A DNA stretch of 64,000 nucleotides from Suillus spraguei (GCA_016800925.1 JABCPU010000003.1:310001-374000); one strand, 5' to 3'. Positions 1 through 11,975 are shown, counted from the first letter of the stretch. Notes: generated from the letters alone by a model not told the origin. Made by a program: numbers and translations.

Positions 1-149
1 CCGTTTTTTGATACAGCTTCAGCAAAGCGCCTGTGACTTCTGAGTCAGACTTCGAAGAAATCTGGTATGTCATGGAAAACTCTGAACTTCGAGACTAGTG
101 TGAGTCGACGAGGATTGAATCAATTTTACGCTGTTCGGCGAGCGGACTC
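1..149 (+). repeat. Left terminal inverted repeat (149 bp)
   Basis: Bases 1-149 match the reverse complement of 2685-2833 without mismatch; just inside, the two arms differ by a small indel and then diverge. It begins CCGTTTTTTGATACAGC. The outer boundary may lie beyond the window. Confidence 0.95.
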
Positions 150-397
150 TCCAAAAAAACAGACGGTGCCCAGAGGACAAGCCTGAGTATGCGACGTCCA
201 GAAACTGACCGACATGTCCGAGGTGTTTAACTGGTTATTGGGGGACTCCACTTGCCATATCACTGTGAGACCTTGCTGGGTTGGACTTGTTTACAGCTCT
301 TTGCATAAATGATGGCAGTGGCGTGAAATCTTCGTTCAATTAGGAAATGTTGGACTTAGCTTGTGTAGCCTTGTACTACCCTTATTATCTTTGCAAC

Positions 398-1125
398 ATG
401 GGATTTCACAAGATCAGTCGTGACGTGAAACTTGCAGCAATCCGACTCCGTGAACGGAACCTTCTGAGCCTTTGTGACATCCTAGACTCCTACGGATTTT
501 CCCAACGCACTTGGTTTCGGATTTTGATGCTCTGATGCGAAACCGGTGGTGTTGTGAACCATCAGCCTAGCACAGCAATGCGTGGTCGTCTGCGTGCTCT
601 AGATTGTGAAGATATTGATTGCCTGCTTCGTCTTGTAAGGCAGAATCCTGACTATTACTATTTTTTAGACAAGCTCATGCACCTCCTCACAACAAACCAA
701 TTTATATCTGTTCATTTCACAACAATCTTCCGTGAGCTCGAACGTGCTGCATTCATGGCACGTATGGCTCAGTATGATCCATCAGAGTTGGATTTATTGA
801 CGAGACCTCGAAAGACGAGCGAACACCTGGTAGACGCTACGGACGATCAAGGACAGGTACACGTGCAGAGAAAAAGCAGGTGTTTCTGCGCAGACGGTAG
901 ATATCCACAGAAGCCCTTCTCATGCTGGATGACATTGTTGCTGCAACTGTTGTCGAAGGCTCTATGACCAAGGAGTTGTTCCTAGAGTGGCTTGAGAACA
1001 TTGTTGTGAGTCTCGCCATGAATGTACTGTCGACGTACCAAAAAAACTTTGTCAGCTCCCAAAGTGTTCGGCCTATCCTGGTCCCCTCAGTGTCCTTGTA
1101 ATGGATAATGCGAAAATAAGGTCAC
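398..1125 (+). pseudogene. Degenerate Tc1/mariner-type transposase
   Basis: The reading frame starts MGFHKISRDVKLAAIRL, a typical start for basidiomycete mariner-like transposases with an N-terminal helix-turn-helix. An in-frame TGA at about 535 replaces an expected Trp codon (Trp-Arg-Glu-Thr-Gly in relatives). The frame continues through VNHQPS and FISVHFTTIFRELERA, then shifts by one base near 790 so that FIDETSKDERTPGRRYGRS (first catalytic Asp) lies in another frame, which ends at a stop near 900. The second Asp motif, LSVLVMDNAKI, is in a further frame at about 1086-1118. The third catalytic acidic residue and the C-terminus are not recognisable. With at least one nonsense codon and two frameshifts, this copy cannot make an active enzyme. 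Confidence 0.85.
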
Positions 1126-1689
1126 TGTCAGTGTCTTCATCTCCGCGGCTCAATCGGGTGGTCCGTCCGGATCCGTATACGGAATGGCTCCCGACTCCCA
1201 CGGTAAGTGGGGGATACTCATACTTTATTCATGTTAGTAATGTTCGTATTTCGTCCACAGCAAAAGTAATTGCTTAGCACGAAACGCCACCCGCAATAAT
1301 ATTGACCGCGTCATTCCCGCTACGGCAGTAGTGCTAAACGCTTAAAGTGCGGCCCTAAATATGTTTGTCATGTCTGTTTGTGGTGTTTGTTTCTCACGGT
1401 TCTGAATGTTCTAAATTATTATTCCGTCTTCGCATATCAATCTGATTTCTTACTCTTCGACTACTCATGTCTCCTTATAAAGTCCTCGGATCTTTCGCTG
1501 ATATCCCTGCTGTTATTTGTGTTGACGATGCGACTCTTGATTCGACCGTGTCGTTGTCTTTTGATTGCAATGTGCCGTAAACTGTCATCACGACGTGGCT
1601 GTACAGTCCACTCTTGGGCCGGTGCGCGTTCCTACCATCAACGGTTGGTACAATTCCCGACCCTGAGCGGATGCGATGTCGAGCTCGGT

Positions 1690-1935
1690 TCACCTTTGTG
1701 GCACTCGCCTTCATCCCGCGACTCGATTTCATGCTATCGATATGTATAACATCTCGCGGCTCATCTATCGTCCGCTTGTATTTGTAGTATTGGCCTCCGT
1801 TTCGTTGTAGCACTCGCCTCCATCTCACGGCTCGTCTGGGTTGATCTTGACTTGTACTTATATTTGTAACACTTGAAGTCTGGGTTGGGTTGATCTCGTT
1901 GATCTCTACGATATTTGTATCTGTAGCATTTGCAG
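1690..1935. repeat. Degenerate short tandem repeats inside the transposon
   Basis: The phrase CACTCGCC(T/C)(C/T)CATC followed by a CG-rich triplet and GCTCG or ACTCG recurs at about 1701 and 1809, and TTGTA/TTGTAGCA phrases recur between and after these. The copies are imperfect and irregularly spaced (about 50-110 bp). No coding frame explains them. They could be old tandem duplications or subterminal sites; I cannot tell which. Confidence 0.35.
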
Positions 1936-2684
1936 TCGATTCACGTTGTGGCTCCCAAAAAGCGATCGTAGCAGGCTCTGCCGTGTGCGGCCTTGCGCGT
2001 TATTATTCCAAGAGGATAATACTGAAGTAGAGTTGCAGGGCGTGAAATAGAGATGTGACAGAAGGCTGCAGTGGATGAAGAACGTCAACGCGAGATAGGG
2101 GGAATCATGCGTGACGCGTGACGAACGACCACCTGCGTCACGCCCAGGTCTTCGAGGTCTGATTTCACCGCTTTTGTTTACTTGAGGAACTCGACAAGAT
2201 CCTTACTTGTCACGATATTTGGGTGCGCAAAGTGCCCCAAGATGGCTGCTTGTCCGAAGCTCTGCCGCGTCAACATGACAGGATAAGTGTTTGAGGAGAC
2301 TAAACTGGCGGGACAGCGGCAAGTACAGCTCGCATGGACCCGCATAGCTGCCACGTTAACTCGCGTGGCTGCCACATTAATAGCTTGCATGCTGCAAGCC
2401 TTTTTTTTTTTTTTTTTCAAATACCTCCAGTTGTGTCGTGCTGCTTCCCATTGCCCTCACTGCTGACTACGACCATTCCCTTCTCTCACCCTTTGTCTCC
2501 CCATTATAGCATGTTTACCGTGCCTCCGTCACTCGTGTCTTTTGCCAGTTGAAGTCTGTTTCTAGTCTTATTATTCATCCGAAGCACATATGATTAAGTC
2601 TCGCATCTAATTTGGCTCATACTGCTGTGTCATGTACTACTTCGGTCGATAAAACTTGTCCGAATTTTCCGATCATGAAGCTGG

Positions 2685-2833
2685 GAGTCCGCTCGCCGAA
2701 CAGCGTAAAATTGATTCAATCCTCGTCGACTCACACTAGTCTCGAAGTTCAGAGTTTTCCATGACATACCAGATTTCTTCGAAGTCTGACTCAGAAGTCA
2801 CAGGCGCTTTGCTGAAGCTGTATCAAAAAACGG
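2685..2833 (-). repeat. Right terminal inverted repeat (149 bp)
   Basis: Exact reverse complement of bases 1-149. The sequence after 2833 (AAAGTTTTTCACGG) has no counterpart in the window, so the element probably ends at or just after this point. Confidence 0.95.
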
Positions 2834-3304
2834 AAAGTTTTTCACGGAGCCCCACGCCAGCCTGAGACGCATCTGACATTACACTACTGGGATGTAGCCT
2901 GATTTTCGATGAAGTGCTTGTCGTACGACGTACATGGACTCATATGGCGACGATGAACTACCTGGTGCGGACGCTGGGAAAGCCCCACTCATCTTCTATT
3001 TGACTGTTGGATAGCTCATAAAATGTCGACTCAGGGGGCCGGCCATGTATGGAGGCCTGAAAGGCCTCCCGTTTCATAACCGAAACACTACTCGGGGTTA
3101 TGAGACACCTGCAAACCGACGTCGCATAATTCTATCAGTACGAGATATCTCACAGTTATAGTTGGAACTTCCTGGTTTTCGTGCGATATCGCTTAGTGGG
3201 GCATATGACCTCGTCCGGTCGCCTAACGTCACTACCAGGTGAAAGGGTATTAAAGGAAGATGATATCTCCAGAGTCTTTAGAATACTAATTTTTCAAACC
3301 AAAC
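2834..3304. other. Intergenic, upstream of the flavin monooxygenase gene
   Basis: No gene seen. It is the likely 5' flank and promoter of the gene starting at 3305. A short AT-rich stretch lies just before the start codon. Confidence 0.5.
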
Positions 3305-5717
3305 ATGAGTGACACCCAGCGAAGAGTCGTCATCGTTGGCGCCGGGTAAGTATCGCCTTTGATTTGATGCCACGCCGACTGAACATTGGACCACGGACAG
3401 TATCGGCGGGTTGAGCCAAGCTATTGCTCTCAAAACCAAGCTTAAATTTCACAACTTCACGGTGGGTGCATCCATGCGACGAGTGGCGTGCTCGCTGACT
3501 CTTTCAATAGATCTATGAGAAAGAGTCTGAAGTCGGCGGAGTGTGGCGGGTGCGTTTTTTGTCATGCACCAAAGGTTCTCCTGACATTCTTTTCCGCAGG
3601 CCAACACATATCCTGTACATAATATCAACGACTGAAACTGCAACACATTGCTCACCTCGAATATTTACAGGGATGCGCGTCGGATGTCGACATTCACTGG
3701 TACAGCTTATCAACGGACCCTAACCCGTACTGGAACAAGTCGCATGGCCTTCAACCGGAGATTCAAGCCTACTGGATCGCGCTCTCTAGGAAACATAATC
3801 TGTACCCGCACATCGCGTTCAATACGAAAGTGGTATCTGCTGAGTGGGACAACGCTAAACAACAGTACACCGTCGTCGTGGAAGATGTCTTTTCAGGCAA
3901 GCAGACGACGAGTGTGGCCCATGTCGTGATATCTGCCCTTGGTATCATGGAGGCCCCAAACATGCCGTACGAGATCCCTGGAATTCAGAAGTTTAAGGGC
4001 GTTTCGTTTCACTCCGCGCAGTGGCCAAGCTCCATAGATCTGCGGAATAAGCGTGTTGCGGTGATCGGAAATGCCTCTTCCGGGTGAGTTGCACGACCTC
4101 TGCGCATTCATTGTGTGCTGATCCAGACATGCGACAAGAGCGCAATTCGTACCGTCGGTGTCTGAGGATCCGTCCGTTAAAATAGTAAACTTCATCCGCA
4201 CCCCGACCTGGTTCACCACTCGGGTGAGAATTTACATGCCATGTTCGATGATTCAAAAACTAAACCGAACGTCTAAGCCGCATATCCCGTACTCGGAGAC
4301 TGCCAAGTGGATGTTTGCTAACATCCCCCTGGTGATGTTCCTGCACCGAGCTTGGATCATGTTCCGAGTCAGGCTTCCTGCGTTACATAACTTTGGCTTG
4401 CTGACATTTGTTACAGTTCGTTGCTCCCCTCCACCTGAACACGAGCGATAAAGCCATCCAGAAAACAACCAACGTGAGCAGGGGGTCGCGAGATTGAGTA
4501 TTCGGTCTGACGCTTCCACCTAGCGCTTGAAGAAATACCTGCTCGATAACACACCGGCTAAATATCATGCTCATATGATTCCTGATCATCGTACGTGTCT
4601 CATAAAGGAATCTTGTCTGTGCTCATATGTTCCATAGCTCCGGGTTGCAAGCGGACTGGTTCGTCAGCGATGGTCAGACTGATGTTCTCTTTCTCATTTC
4701 ATTCCATGCAGTCGCGGACAGTGGTTACCTGAAAAGTCTCTATCGCCCTAACGTGGCGCTGAACTTCGACGGAATCGCCGAGATAGTGGAGAATGGCATC
4801 GTCACAAAAACTGGTGTGTGGGCCGTCAATGACATCATCATCTTTCTCACGCCGATTCAGGTGAAACGTTGCCGTTCGATGTCATCGTGTACGCGACCGG
4901 ATTCGTCGGCGTGAGTTGCTATACATGATCCAGCGTTCTATTGGATGCCAACTGCAGAAACAGGAACGGTACCCAATGCACGTTCGTGGCTTGAATGGAG
5001 TCACCGTCCAAGGCTATTATGATGCGCACGGTGGCCCCACCGCATACATCGGGACCGCAATTCCAGACACGCCAAACTTTTACCTGATCAATGGTGAGTT
5101 CAGGGGGGACGTGTCGTCATCAACTGTCGTCTGAGTGTAATGATCGCAGGACCGAATACTGGAACGCGAACATCGGCGTTGTTCATTATAGAAGTGCAGG
5201 TGAGTGCATCTTGATTTTTGCATCTTTCTGCTCAAGTTTGTCGCAAGGTCGCGTACATCCTTCAGCTCATAGAGCCGGTCCTCAAGGGCACTGCCTCATC
5301 TTTCGCTATCAAAGCCACGCCCACAGACGAGTTCAACGACAAGCTGCAAGAAGGGCTGTCTCGCTCGGTGCACGTGCACTGCTTCTCTTGGGCGCGTGCG
5401 AAAGGCACAGACAAGGTTTTCTATGCGTCTCCTTGGCCCGGAACGATCTGGTGGTGGATGCTTCGCAGACCGAATTGGGATCATTTTAAGGCGGTCGGAG
5501 CCGAGAAATGGGTGCAGGCCAGGCGATCCAAGACTGCCAAGAATGTTTTGAAGTGCGGGGCGGTCTTGGCGCTATTGTGGGCGTATAGAAATGGCTCTGC
5601 GCAGCGGGCTTTGTGGTGAGTCCATCATCGTACTCGATTGCAATCGATTAAACTATCTTTAGGCAAGCGACCACCTTGGCTTCTGGTTATTTGAGTCAGT
5701 TCGGCTTCCGTCTTTGA
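3305..5717 (+). CDS. Flavin-containing monooxygenase (FMO/Baeyer-Villiger-like)
   Basis: FAD- and NADPH-dependent monooxygenase of the FMO superfamily, expected to oxygenate a soft nucleophile or ketone; the substrate cannot be read from sequence. The start MSDTQRRVVIVGAG is split by an intron inside the FAD-binding GxGxxG motif (GAG|IGGLS). Spliced exons give the FMO-type motif FKGVSFHSAQWP, the NADPH-binding motif VIGNASSG, the ATGFVG motif near the C-terminal third, and GPNTGTRTSALFIIEVQ followed by a C-terminal domain ending SGYLSQFGFRL. About 14 short introns (50-60 nt), one leaving a 15 nt exon at 3600-3614. Spliced length is about 565 residues. The intron at 5200-5247 ends in AAG. All exons join in frame without stops, so the gene looks intact. 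Confidence 0.9.
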
Positions 5718-7379
5718 GGTGCCAAGTAGGTCTACGAGATTACATCATAATTATCTAAAGTAGAAACTGGACGGCTTGTACTAGAATAATATTTGGAAAT
5801 GATAGCGATAGAAAAAACCCGAAAGCGATTGGAGTGAAAGAGTAACGACCTTCATACAATAAGTTTCTGCCAGCAACCATTCTAACGAGTGAATCGGCTT
5901 CGGCCCGGGCGACCGAAGATATTACATCTCGAAAAGGAAATAAGTTCCTGCGGTAACAACAGGTTGCTTGACCAAATTATAGCTACTAAATAAAACCCTC
6001 CTCTCCTCCAGTGACTTTGTGGGAGTGGAGGAAATCATATACGAAGAATCAAGAGAAACACGGTCTGCAAGAGTGAGACCTCATGGCTGTATGGACCCTC
6101 TTCTCAATCAAAACCAAAATAAGACCATTCCACGGGGAACAAAACTAGGGCGTGACATTGGTCGACCCGCGTCATGCCTCTACGGATCGTACCCAACTCA
6201 CGGGTACCAAAAATTTTAAGGGCCTACCATACCCGGGCCAGAGGGGCCATATCACATGTACCTATCAGGGTCCCGCGGATAAGCACTTGATCATATTTTA
6301 CGAAACTGATCTGCTGACCAACGAAAAAGTTATGTGCGAGTCCAGCCATCATGGCATCACTGCTCGCCTAGCTTCTCGGTGAGAAGCATTGGGCCAGCGT
6401 GTCATTCTCAAAAGGTCACATCAGTGCTGATTTAACGGATCTGAACGGATACTTGTTAATAGCGCAATGTGGCTTGTGGTTGACCGATGTGGATCAGTTC
6501 GGTGCGTCAATTTGAAGGTTCGAACTCAAGATAGTCAACTGATGCATTTAAACTACAGCCACTGATGCTAATACTTCTACAAGTGGGCACTCTTGTGCCT
6601 TCAGACCCTTCAAACCGTACCTCCTTTATTCCCCCAAGTCCTTCGGTATTCCACATCATCCCAGCCTTCAACCGGATGGTGGTTAGGGCATCACTTACTA
6701 ACTCACGTGTCAGCGCTATGGCCCATGCTGCACCGATGTGAAATCAGAAACACGACTCACCTCGCAAAAGAGAAAGTACTGCCGTGCCGGTTAGTCATAT
6801 GGTCAAATTCAGGACGCAAACCACTGAAATTCACACATATGCCCCGAGGGCAGTCGAAACATTGTTCATCATGAAAGCACCAGGTTCTACATTTGCCAGT
6901 ACCAGCGTCGGGCATGGCAGAGATTGGTGATGCTAAGCAGAAATAACGGCGAGGACAATCACGGAAGAGAAAAGCATTGTAAGTGAGTCGGATGTGATAT
7001 AGGATCAAATATGTCTGGACGATTGGTGGGAAGACACGTTACTTTTATACGCTGAACGATGTTCTCCATGATTATGGGTATGCATTTTGGAAAGGATTTA
7101 TCCACCGCTGATCCACTGGAATCTCCTTAATAGCCTCACGTCAAGCTAGCGTTAAATTCTTCTTGCGTGGTTGTGCCTTTTCGAACAGATAACTACAATG
7201 CCAGCGGAGTGCCACGTAAGGTCTGTTAGCAAATTAGGGCAATCATCTGTGAGCCTAACTATTGCAATAACCGAAACATCTCAAACTCACGGCGAAGATT
7301 GTAACAAGCCGTAAAATGGAGAACAAACAGGCGTGCGTCTCCTTCAATATCGCCAAAGGCAGACGCTGCAAATAATCTG

Positions 7380-7457
7380 CGTAATGGTCTCAAGACTCAA
7401 CAGCATCAAAATCTGTTTATCTTGCGGCACTGTGCAGGTTCAAAACCTGCCGACAAC
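7380..7457 (+). repeat. Degenerate tRNA-Ser-like copy (possible SINE remnant), copy 1
   Basis: It aligns with copy 2 at 7496-7572: both share AACAG-x-x-TC-x-AAAT then TGTTT-x-TCTTG and end in GGTTC-x-AAACCTGCCGA-x-AAC. The 3' part forms a T-arm-like GGTTCAAAACC. The acceptor stem does not pair, so it is not a working tRNA. A run of T follows at 7463. Confidence 0.3.
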
Positions 7458-7495
7458 AACGTCTTTTCTTATTTTCCTCGGAAGTCCGTCTAACT

Positions 7496-7572
7496 GGTCA
7501 CTCAGCCAAGTGGTTACCATAACAGAGTCGAAATATGTTTCTCTTGGAGTTGGTTCGAAACCTGCCGATAAC
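7496..7572 (+). repeat. Degenerate tRNA-Ser-like copy (possible SINE remnant), copy 2
   Basis: It has an A-box-like AGCCAAGTGGTTACC, a loop containing CGA (a Ser anticodon), and a B-box-like GGTTCGAAACC, in the order and roughly the spacing of a type II tRNA such as tRNA-Ser. The 5' end (GGTCACT) has no pairing partner after the T-arm, so the gene is broken or is the head of a SINE. Confidence 0.35.
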
Positions 7573-8747
7573 ATTCTTGCAGGGTATAGGTCCATCTCGA
7601 GTTTTAACAAGGCCCAGTCATCTGTATATCTAAGAACGGAGTATTTGCCAATTTGTGTCGACACCATCCGCTGGAGCCCCGATTAAAGTCGTTTTGCTGA
7701 CGTGTTCTGTGCATGCGCTCCAGCTCCTTCACGCTGTAATGCCTCTTTCATGGCATCGTGCTGCTCTTTCCCAGAGGATGCTTTCTCTTTGACTGATGCT
7801 AAGTGACTAATTCAATTTCAAAAGAAAATACAGTCACTGGCCAAGCAGTATCTTCTGTTCTTATTGCTTGCAAGGTTTTACGAACGACTTTTGGAAAATG
7901 CACGTGTGTGAATCACTGCACTCAGGCTGTACCAAGTTGCGGATCGTTCAAGTGCAAATTCCACAGACAGGCAAAGTTTATCATCTGCCTCGCACCACAT
8001 TCTCATTTAATTCGGCCCAGTCACAATTTTCACAGCGACCTGCATACGCCATGGCATGCCGCTGTCGAGAGTCCGAAATCGACAGGATATTCGAACCCTG
8101 TGCACACCCACGAATGAAAAAAGAGGCGGCGAATTTAGATTACTCTTCGTCAGTGCTGTAAAGAGATCCGAGAGATTATCCCCAGGCATGCGGATCGTTG
8201 TAGTTTCCACGTTTACAGCCGTCGTCCAACTCGCTAGCTCCTAGTAGTACTCCCAGTGTTTCCTGATTTCTCAATGCCCGCCTGTGCACTTCCCAAGAAT
8301 TAAACACTTAGTACACCCAATACTTGCGCTAAACCAAGTCATGAACTCATAGAGAAAGCAGCGTAACAAAATTGACGAAAAGATTACGACCTGAGAATTT
8401 TCATAACACACCTCGTAGTACTGCCCAGCGTCGGTGACGATGATCCCCTGAAAGAAAAACTGTATAGACACGCCGACGAGGATCGCGGTGGCGTGTGGTT
8501 TCGATCGGTTGCAATGTCGATGATGGGGTGGCTCGCGTTGAAAACTTAGTCGACGGGCGAGATGATGAGCTGTAGAACTGATTCATGTCATAGGCAGTTG
8601 GAATTCAAATCACGACTAAGACAGCTCAATGGTATGGCTGACATTTTGTGATGTATAGCATAAAATTATCAAGATTCTAGTGGGCATAAGATAATAATAT
8701 GCGTAAGAAGTACTGGTATAAGAACATAGTGTATGAAGGAAGGAGAG

Positions 8748-10707
8748 TCACGAGGCAAGATCTCTCTTATGACGGAGGTCCTCCCACATTGTAGGGTGTT
8801 CCTGCGTACAATGTATAAAGAGATCTTCAAACCTTGGGTTCACTAATACATCTGGTTCTTCGGGTATCAGATTCATTTTGAAGCGATCACTGGGAAAGAC
8901 GATGAAGGTCGCAGGTATGCAGAACGAGGGTCGACTTACAGGCATCTGCCACAGAAATATCCATTGGCTACTTCAGCATCTGGCTCGTAGATCAAGTAGA
9001 CACAGGCTTCGACGGGTCGTAAATTATCCCCACTTGCTGATGGACCAGGTGTCTGCTCTTGAGCAGCCGACGGCGTGACGGAGCTTGGCGAAGTTGGGTT
9101 GGAACCGACCGCAGTGTCTGAAGGCGTGACTGCAGTCGCAACCTCGTCGTTCGTGACGCCCACTTCGCCTGCTGAGGCCGCCTCCGGCTCTTCTTTGACG
9201 AGTGGCGCAGAAAGCAAGGGTGAGACCGGCGAGGTCGGTTTTGAACCGACTACGGCGTCTGGAGAGGTTGATTTGGGCTCAGCATTCACGTTGAAAATCG
9301 CATCCTCAGGCGACTGAATGGGTTCTACGGTCCTTTGTCTTTTGATCAACTCGATATCCTGCGCCACTGAACCATCCACGGCAGAATTCGTGCGTTTTAG
9401 ACTGCTAGGTTGATCAACCGGCCCGCCACTGGTTTTCTCTATCCTTTCGTCTTCCCCGGTCAGATCTACAGATAGAGTAGGACGTGACGTTGAGGTGTGC
9501 AAATTGGGGTGTTGATCAAAAGGCATGAGCGATGCCGATGTATTTCTTTGTGACGTGTTCATATGCGGATGAGTGAGAGGTGGTTGCTGAGGGTGATTGG
9601 AATTGACTTGGTATGACATAGAAGGCACGTGTGCAAATTCTGTGGGCGACCTGGCTCCAAACATGGGGGATGCCGATGCCGGTGGTGGGAGCTTCCGTCT
9701 CTGTAGCATAAGGTGTTGTTGAGGTGGGTAAGGCTGATACGAAGATGACTTCAACTAGACGTACATTTTGAACACCATTAGAAACTTTCCTTTGAGCGTG
9801 TGCTTGATGGGCGTGTTGCAGCTGATGAGGTGGCAGCGTGTGTAGGTCCTGTGGTTGCATTTGTCGAGAATATTGCGCTTGCTGCTGAAATTGTTGCTGC
9901 GGTGAACGAGAAGGTTGGAGTTGTGGAGCACCTTCTGCAGACACTCGTCGCTGATGAACCTAAATATGCTGTTATTCTTGCTCTTGCTTTGTGAGATTAG
10001 GTAGAAAGTACCAACATCGCTAGGAGTAGGGACTCTGGGCTTGCCGATTTGAGGGACAGAGTCTGCAGTGTACGATCAGAAAGGCTAAGGTGGGGTGAAC
10101 AGAAAAAAATCCGACTTGAGGGAGATAATACACCTGGAGAAAATTGGCCTTGTTGTGTAGCCAAAGCGTATTTGTCCTGAATAATTTCCATGCCTTTGCA
10201 AACGCGATTAGCCAATGCCCTCATGCGGTTGAATTCTTCGACGAGATGTTGGTGTGAGGTGCCTTCATTGACACTGAGAAGGATCTCCTGGTTTTTTCGA
10301 GCGAGAGCAGTGCGTTGATTCTCAAGAGTACGTATCCTCTCTTGAATGAGAGAGAATTGTTGCAGCTGAGTGTCCGAGATATATGGGACACGCTCTTTGA
10401 GCGTTCGAACGACCATGGCGAGCTGGCAGTTGTCTTGATAGAGCTTCCCATTGTCCTCTTGGAGTGATTGAACGAGTTTTGTGGCTTGTTGTAGCTTCTC
10501 CATCATGGTTGGGTGCAGACCCAGCTCATCGAGACGGGCATTAGTGGTAGATGCAGTATTTCGCCGATCCTGGAGTGCAGTCTGTCATCATTGCTGTTGA
10601 GCGGGTTAGAAGCAAATAGGAGGAGAGCTAACAAAGGCTTGCCGTCTGTCTGGTTGAACGGTATCGGGATAAGCCCCGATTCGGAGATGTGCTTCAGGAG
10701 ATGACAT
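8748..10707 (-). CDS. Unrecognised fungal protein: N-terminal coiled coil, disordered middle, C-terminal Cys/His module
   Basis: I do not recognise a named family. The best start is the ATG at 10707 (MSSPEAHLRIGAYPDTV); a 51 nt intron (10632-10582) joins it in frame to TALQDRRN and a long Gln/Glu/Leu-rich coiled coil (residues about 45-150). An intron at 10133-9935 leads to a Gln/His/Pro-rich stretch, and a 52 nt intron near 9750 to a long disordered part rich in Ser, Pro and Thr with repeated VGS-x-PTSP phrases. The last intron precedes the final exon (CLDRFKMNLIPEEPDVL). The last 65 or so residues look folded: YFCGRC followed by HCTQEHPTMW, so CxxC and H-C-x3-EH could bind zinc. Coiled coil plus zinc module suggests an adaptor or nuclear regulator, which is inference. 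Intact on this model. Confidence 0.75.
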
Positions 10708-11975
10708 TCAACAGCGATATGCAATATATATGTTGCTCGTGTGATCGATGACCAGGATAGAGGGAAACTTGAAGGAGGAAAACTCCCAAGTACTTCTAAT
10801 TTGTAGGCAGAGATTTTCAGTCGGAAATTACTTAGGTCAAGCAAGGTTTTACGTTTTGTTTGATCCGTGGATATCTAGCGTTATAATGATCCGGTGAGCT
10901 TGTCGCGAATACGAATAGAAATGAGTACGGCAAGTGGCAAGCAGTAGTTCAGCCTTTTTGTGCAACGGCAGGTTCTTTGTACAGTTGTCGGAGTCACATT
11001 GGAAAGCAGCGAGGCTGCAACGCGTTCGATACTACTTGGCAACTACTTCAACCGGCCCAACTTCTATCTTATCATCATCATCAAACACGGTCCGAGCATT
11101 CTGAATTCAGCAGTACGGAGGGTAGTCCCCATGCGGTCGTCTGGTGGATCCTGTCCATCCTTCATAGTCATGCTCCAGGTAAAAGAAGAAATTACCCATA
11201 AATTGAGGCACGCACCAAGTTTCCAACAAAAGAAGACGTAGATGGAGAGCAACTGGTTCCAGAAGAATTTCCGACGCATAAACATAACTGATCACAGGCC
11301 GCAGATAACATCTCCCCGGTGTACGTGTCCACTGCCGGTATTTCCACCGCCCAACAAGGCATCGCTAGCTAGTCGGTAACGCGAGACACTTTTGAGCTAC
11401 CTGAGCATGCTGCAGACCTGGATATAATGGACCTTCACAAGAGGACTTCAACTGTTCAAAGAGAGCAACCCACCATCGAAGCTGGTCGAATTCGTCAAAC
11501 ACGAACGAAAGTCTGTCATAAGTGTATTAGTAATTCAAGGATTGCACCAGACGACAGACAAGGAAAACAGAAAGTACAATATGATGGTGCTGCGACGATT
11601 CCGCAGTCTCCAATTCCATCCGCATTCGCAATCTCCCAAGGTCCCAAGGCAGCACTCGGTAACGTTTCTAACAACCTTGGCACCTGCATTGAAATATGAT
11701 TGCCGTGATCGTGAAGAGCGACACTCAAATCATGTTTCGACGCAGAAGTCATGAGGGGTCAAGTGTTTGAGTAGCCTGAGGAATGCAGCTTTGAGAGAGG
11801 AGTTTGAAATTTGACAAATGCCGGTGTGCCGCAACTTGCAAGCATCCGTGACTACGTACTTCCAATAAAACGTTCGCGTTAGTTATTTATGTAAGTTCCT
11901 CGATTTGTTTGGCTATGACTTACAAGCTCATTCCCTTGCTACAGATCTCTTTCCGGCAGCCGGGGTGTCAGTATC
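10708..11975. other. Intergenic, divergent promoter region
   Basis: About 1.3 kb between two divergently transcribed genes. A 90-codon plus frame at 11427-11699 shows no motif or splice context and is not supported as a gene. Nothing else is recognisable. Confidence 0.5.

Larger units (their letters stand above)
1..2833. mobile_element. Tc1/mariner-like DNA transposon with long terminal inverted repeats
   Basis: The first 149 bases recur as an exact reverse complement at 2685-2833, so the interval is bounded by long terminal inverted repeats. Between them lies a decayed DDE transposase (398 to about 1120) whose helix-turn-helix and first two catalytic Asp motifs are still readable, followed by about 1.5 kb with no intact gene, some degenerate short repeats and a run of T at 2401-2418. 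The element may extend upstream of base 1, because the left repeat starts exactly at the window edge; the target-site duplication therefore cannot be seen. It cannot move itself, but the intact ends could be used by a transposase made elsewhere. The family is assigned from transposase motifs, not from the ends. Confidence 0.85.
5718..8747. other. Gene-poor region, about 3 kb
   Basis: No convincing gene. Short frames on both strands lack codon structure or recognisable motifs. The stretch holds several RNA polymerase III B-box-like words (GGTTCGA plus variants near 6515, 7437, 7554 and, on the minus strand, 8095), two of them part of tRNA-Ser-like remnants described separately. A short minus-strand segment near 8413-8450 reads GIIVTDAGQYYE between splice-like borders, but nothing joins to it. 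It is probably old repeats and remnants. Confidence 0.45.

Noticed and set aside
3305..5717. A secondary-metabolite cluster around the flavin monooxygenase
   Set aside because: No synthase, P450 or transporter lies next to it; the neighbours are a transposon and gene-poor DNA.
11427..11754. Plus-strand frames of 70-90 codons between divergent genes
   Set aside because: No conserved motif, no splice partners, composition like surrounding intergenic DNA.
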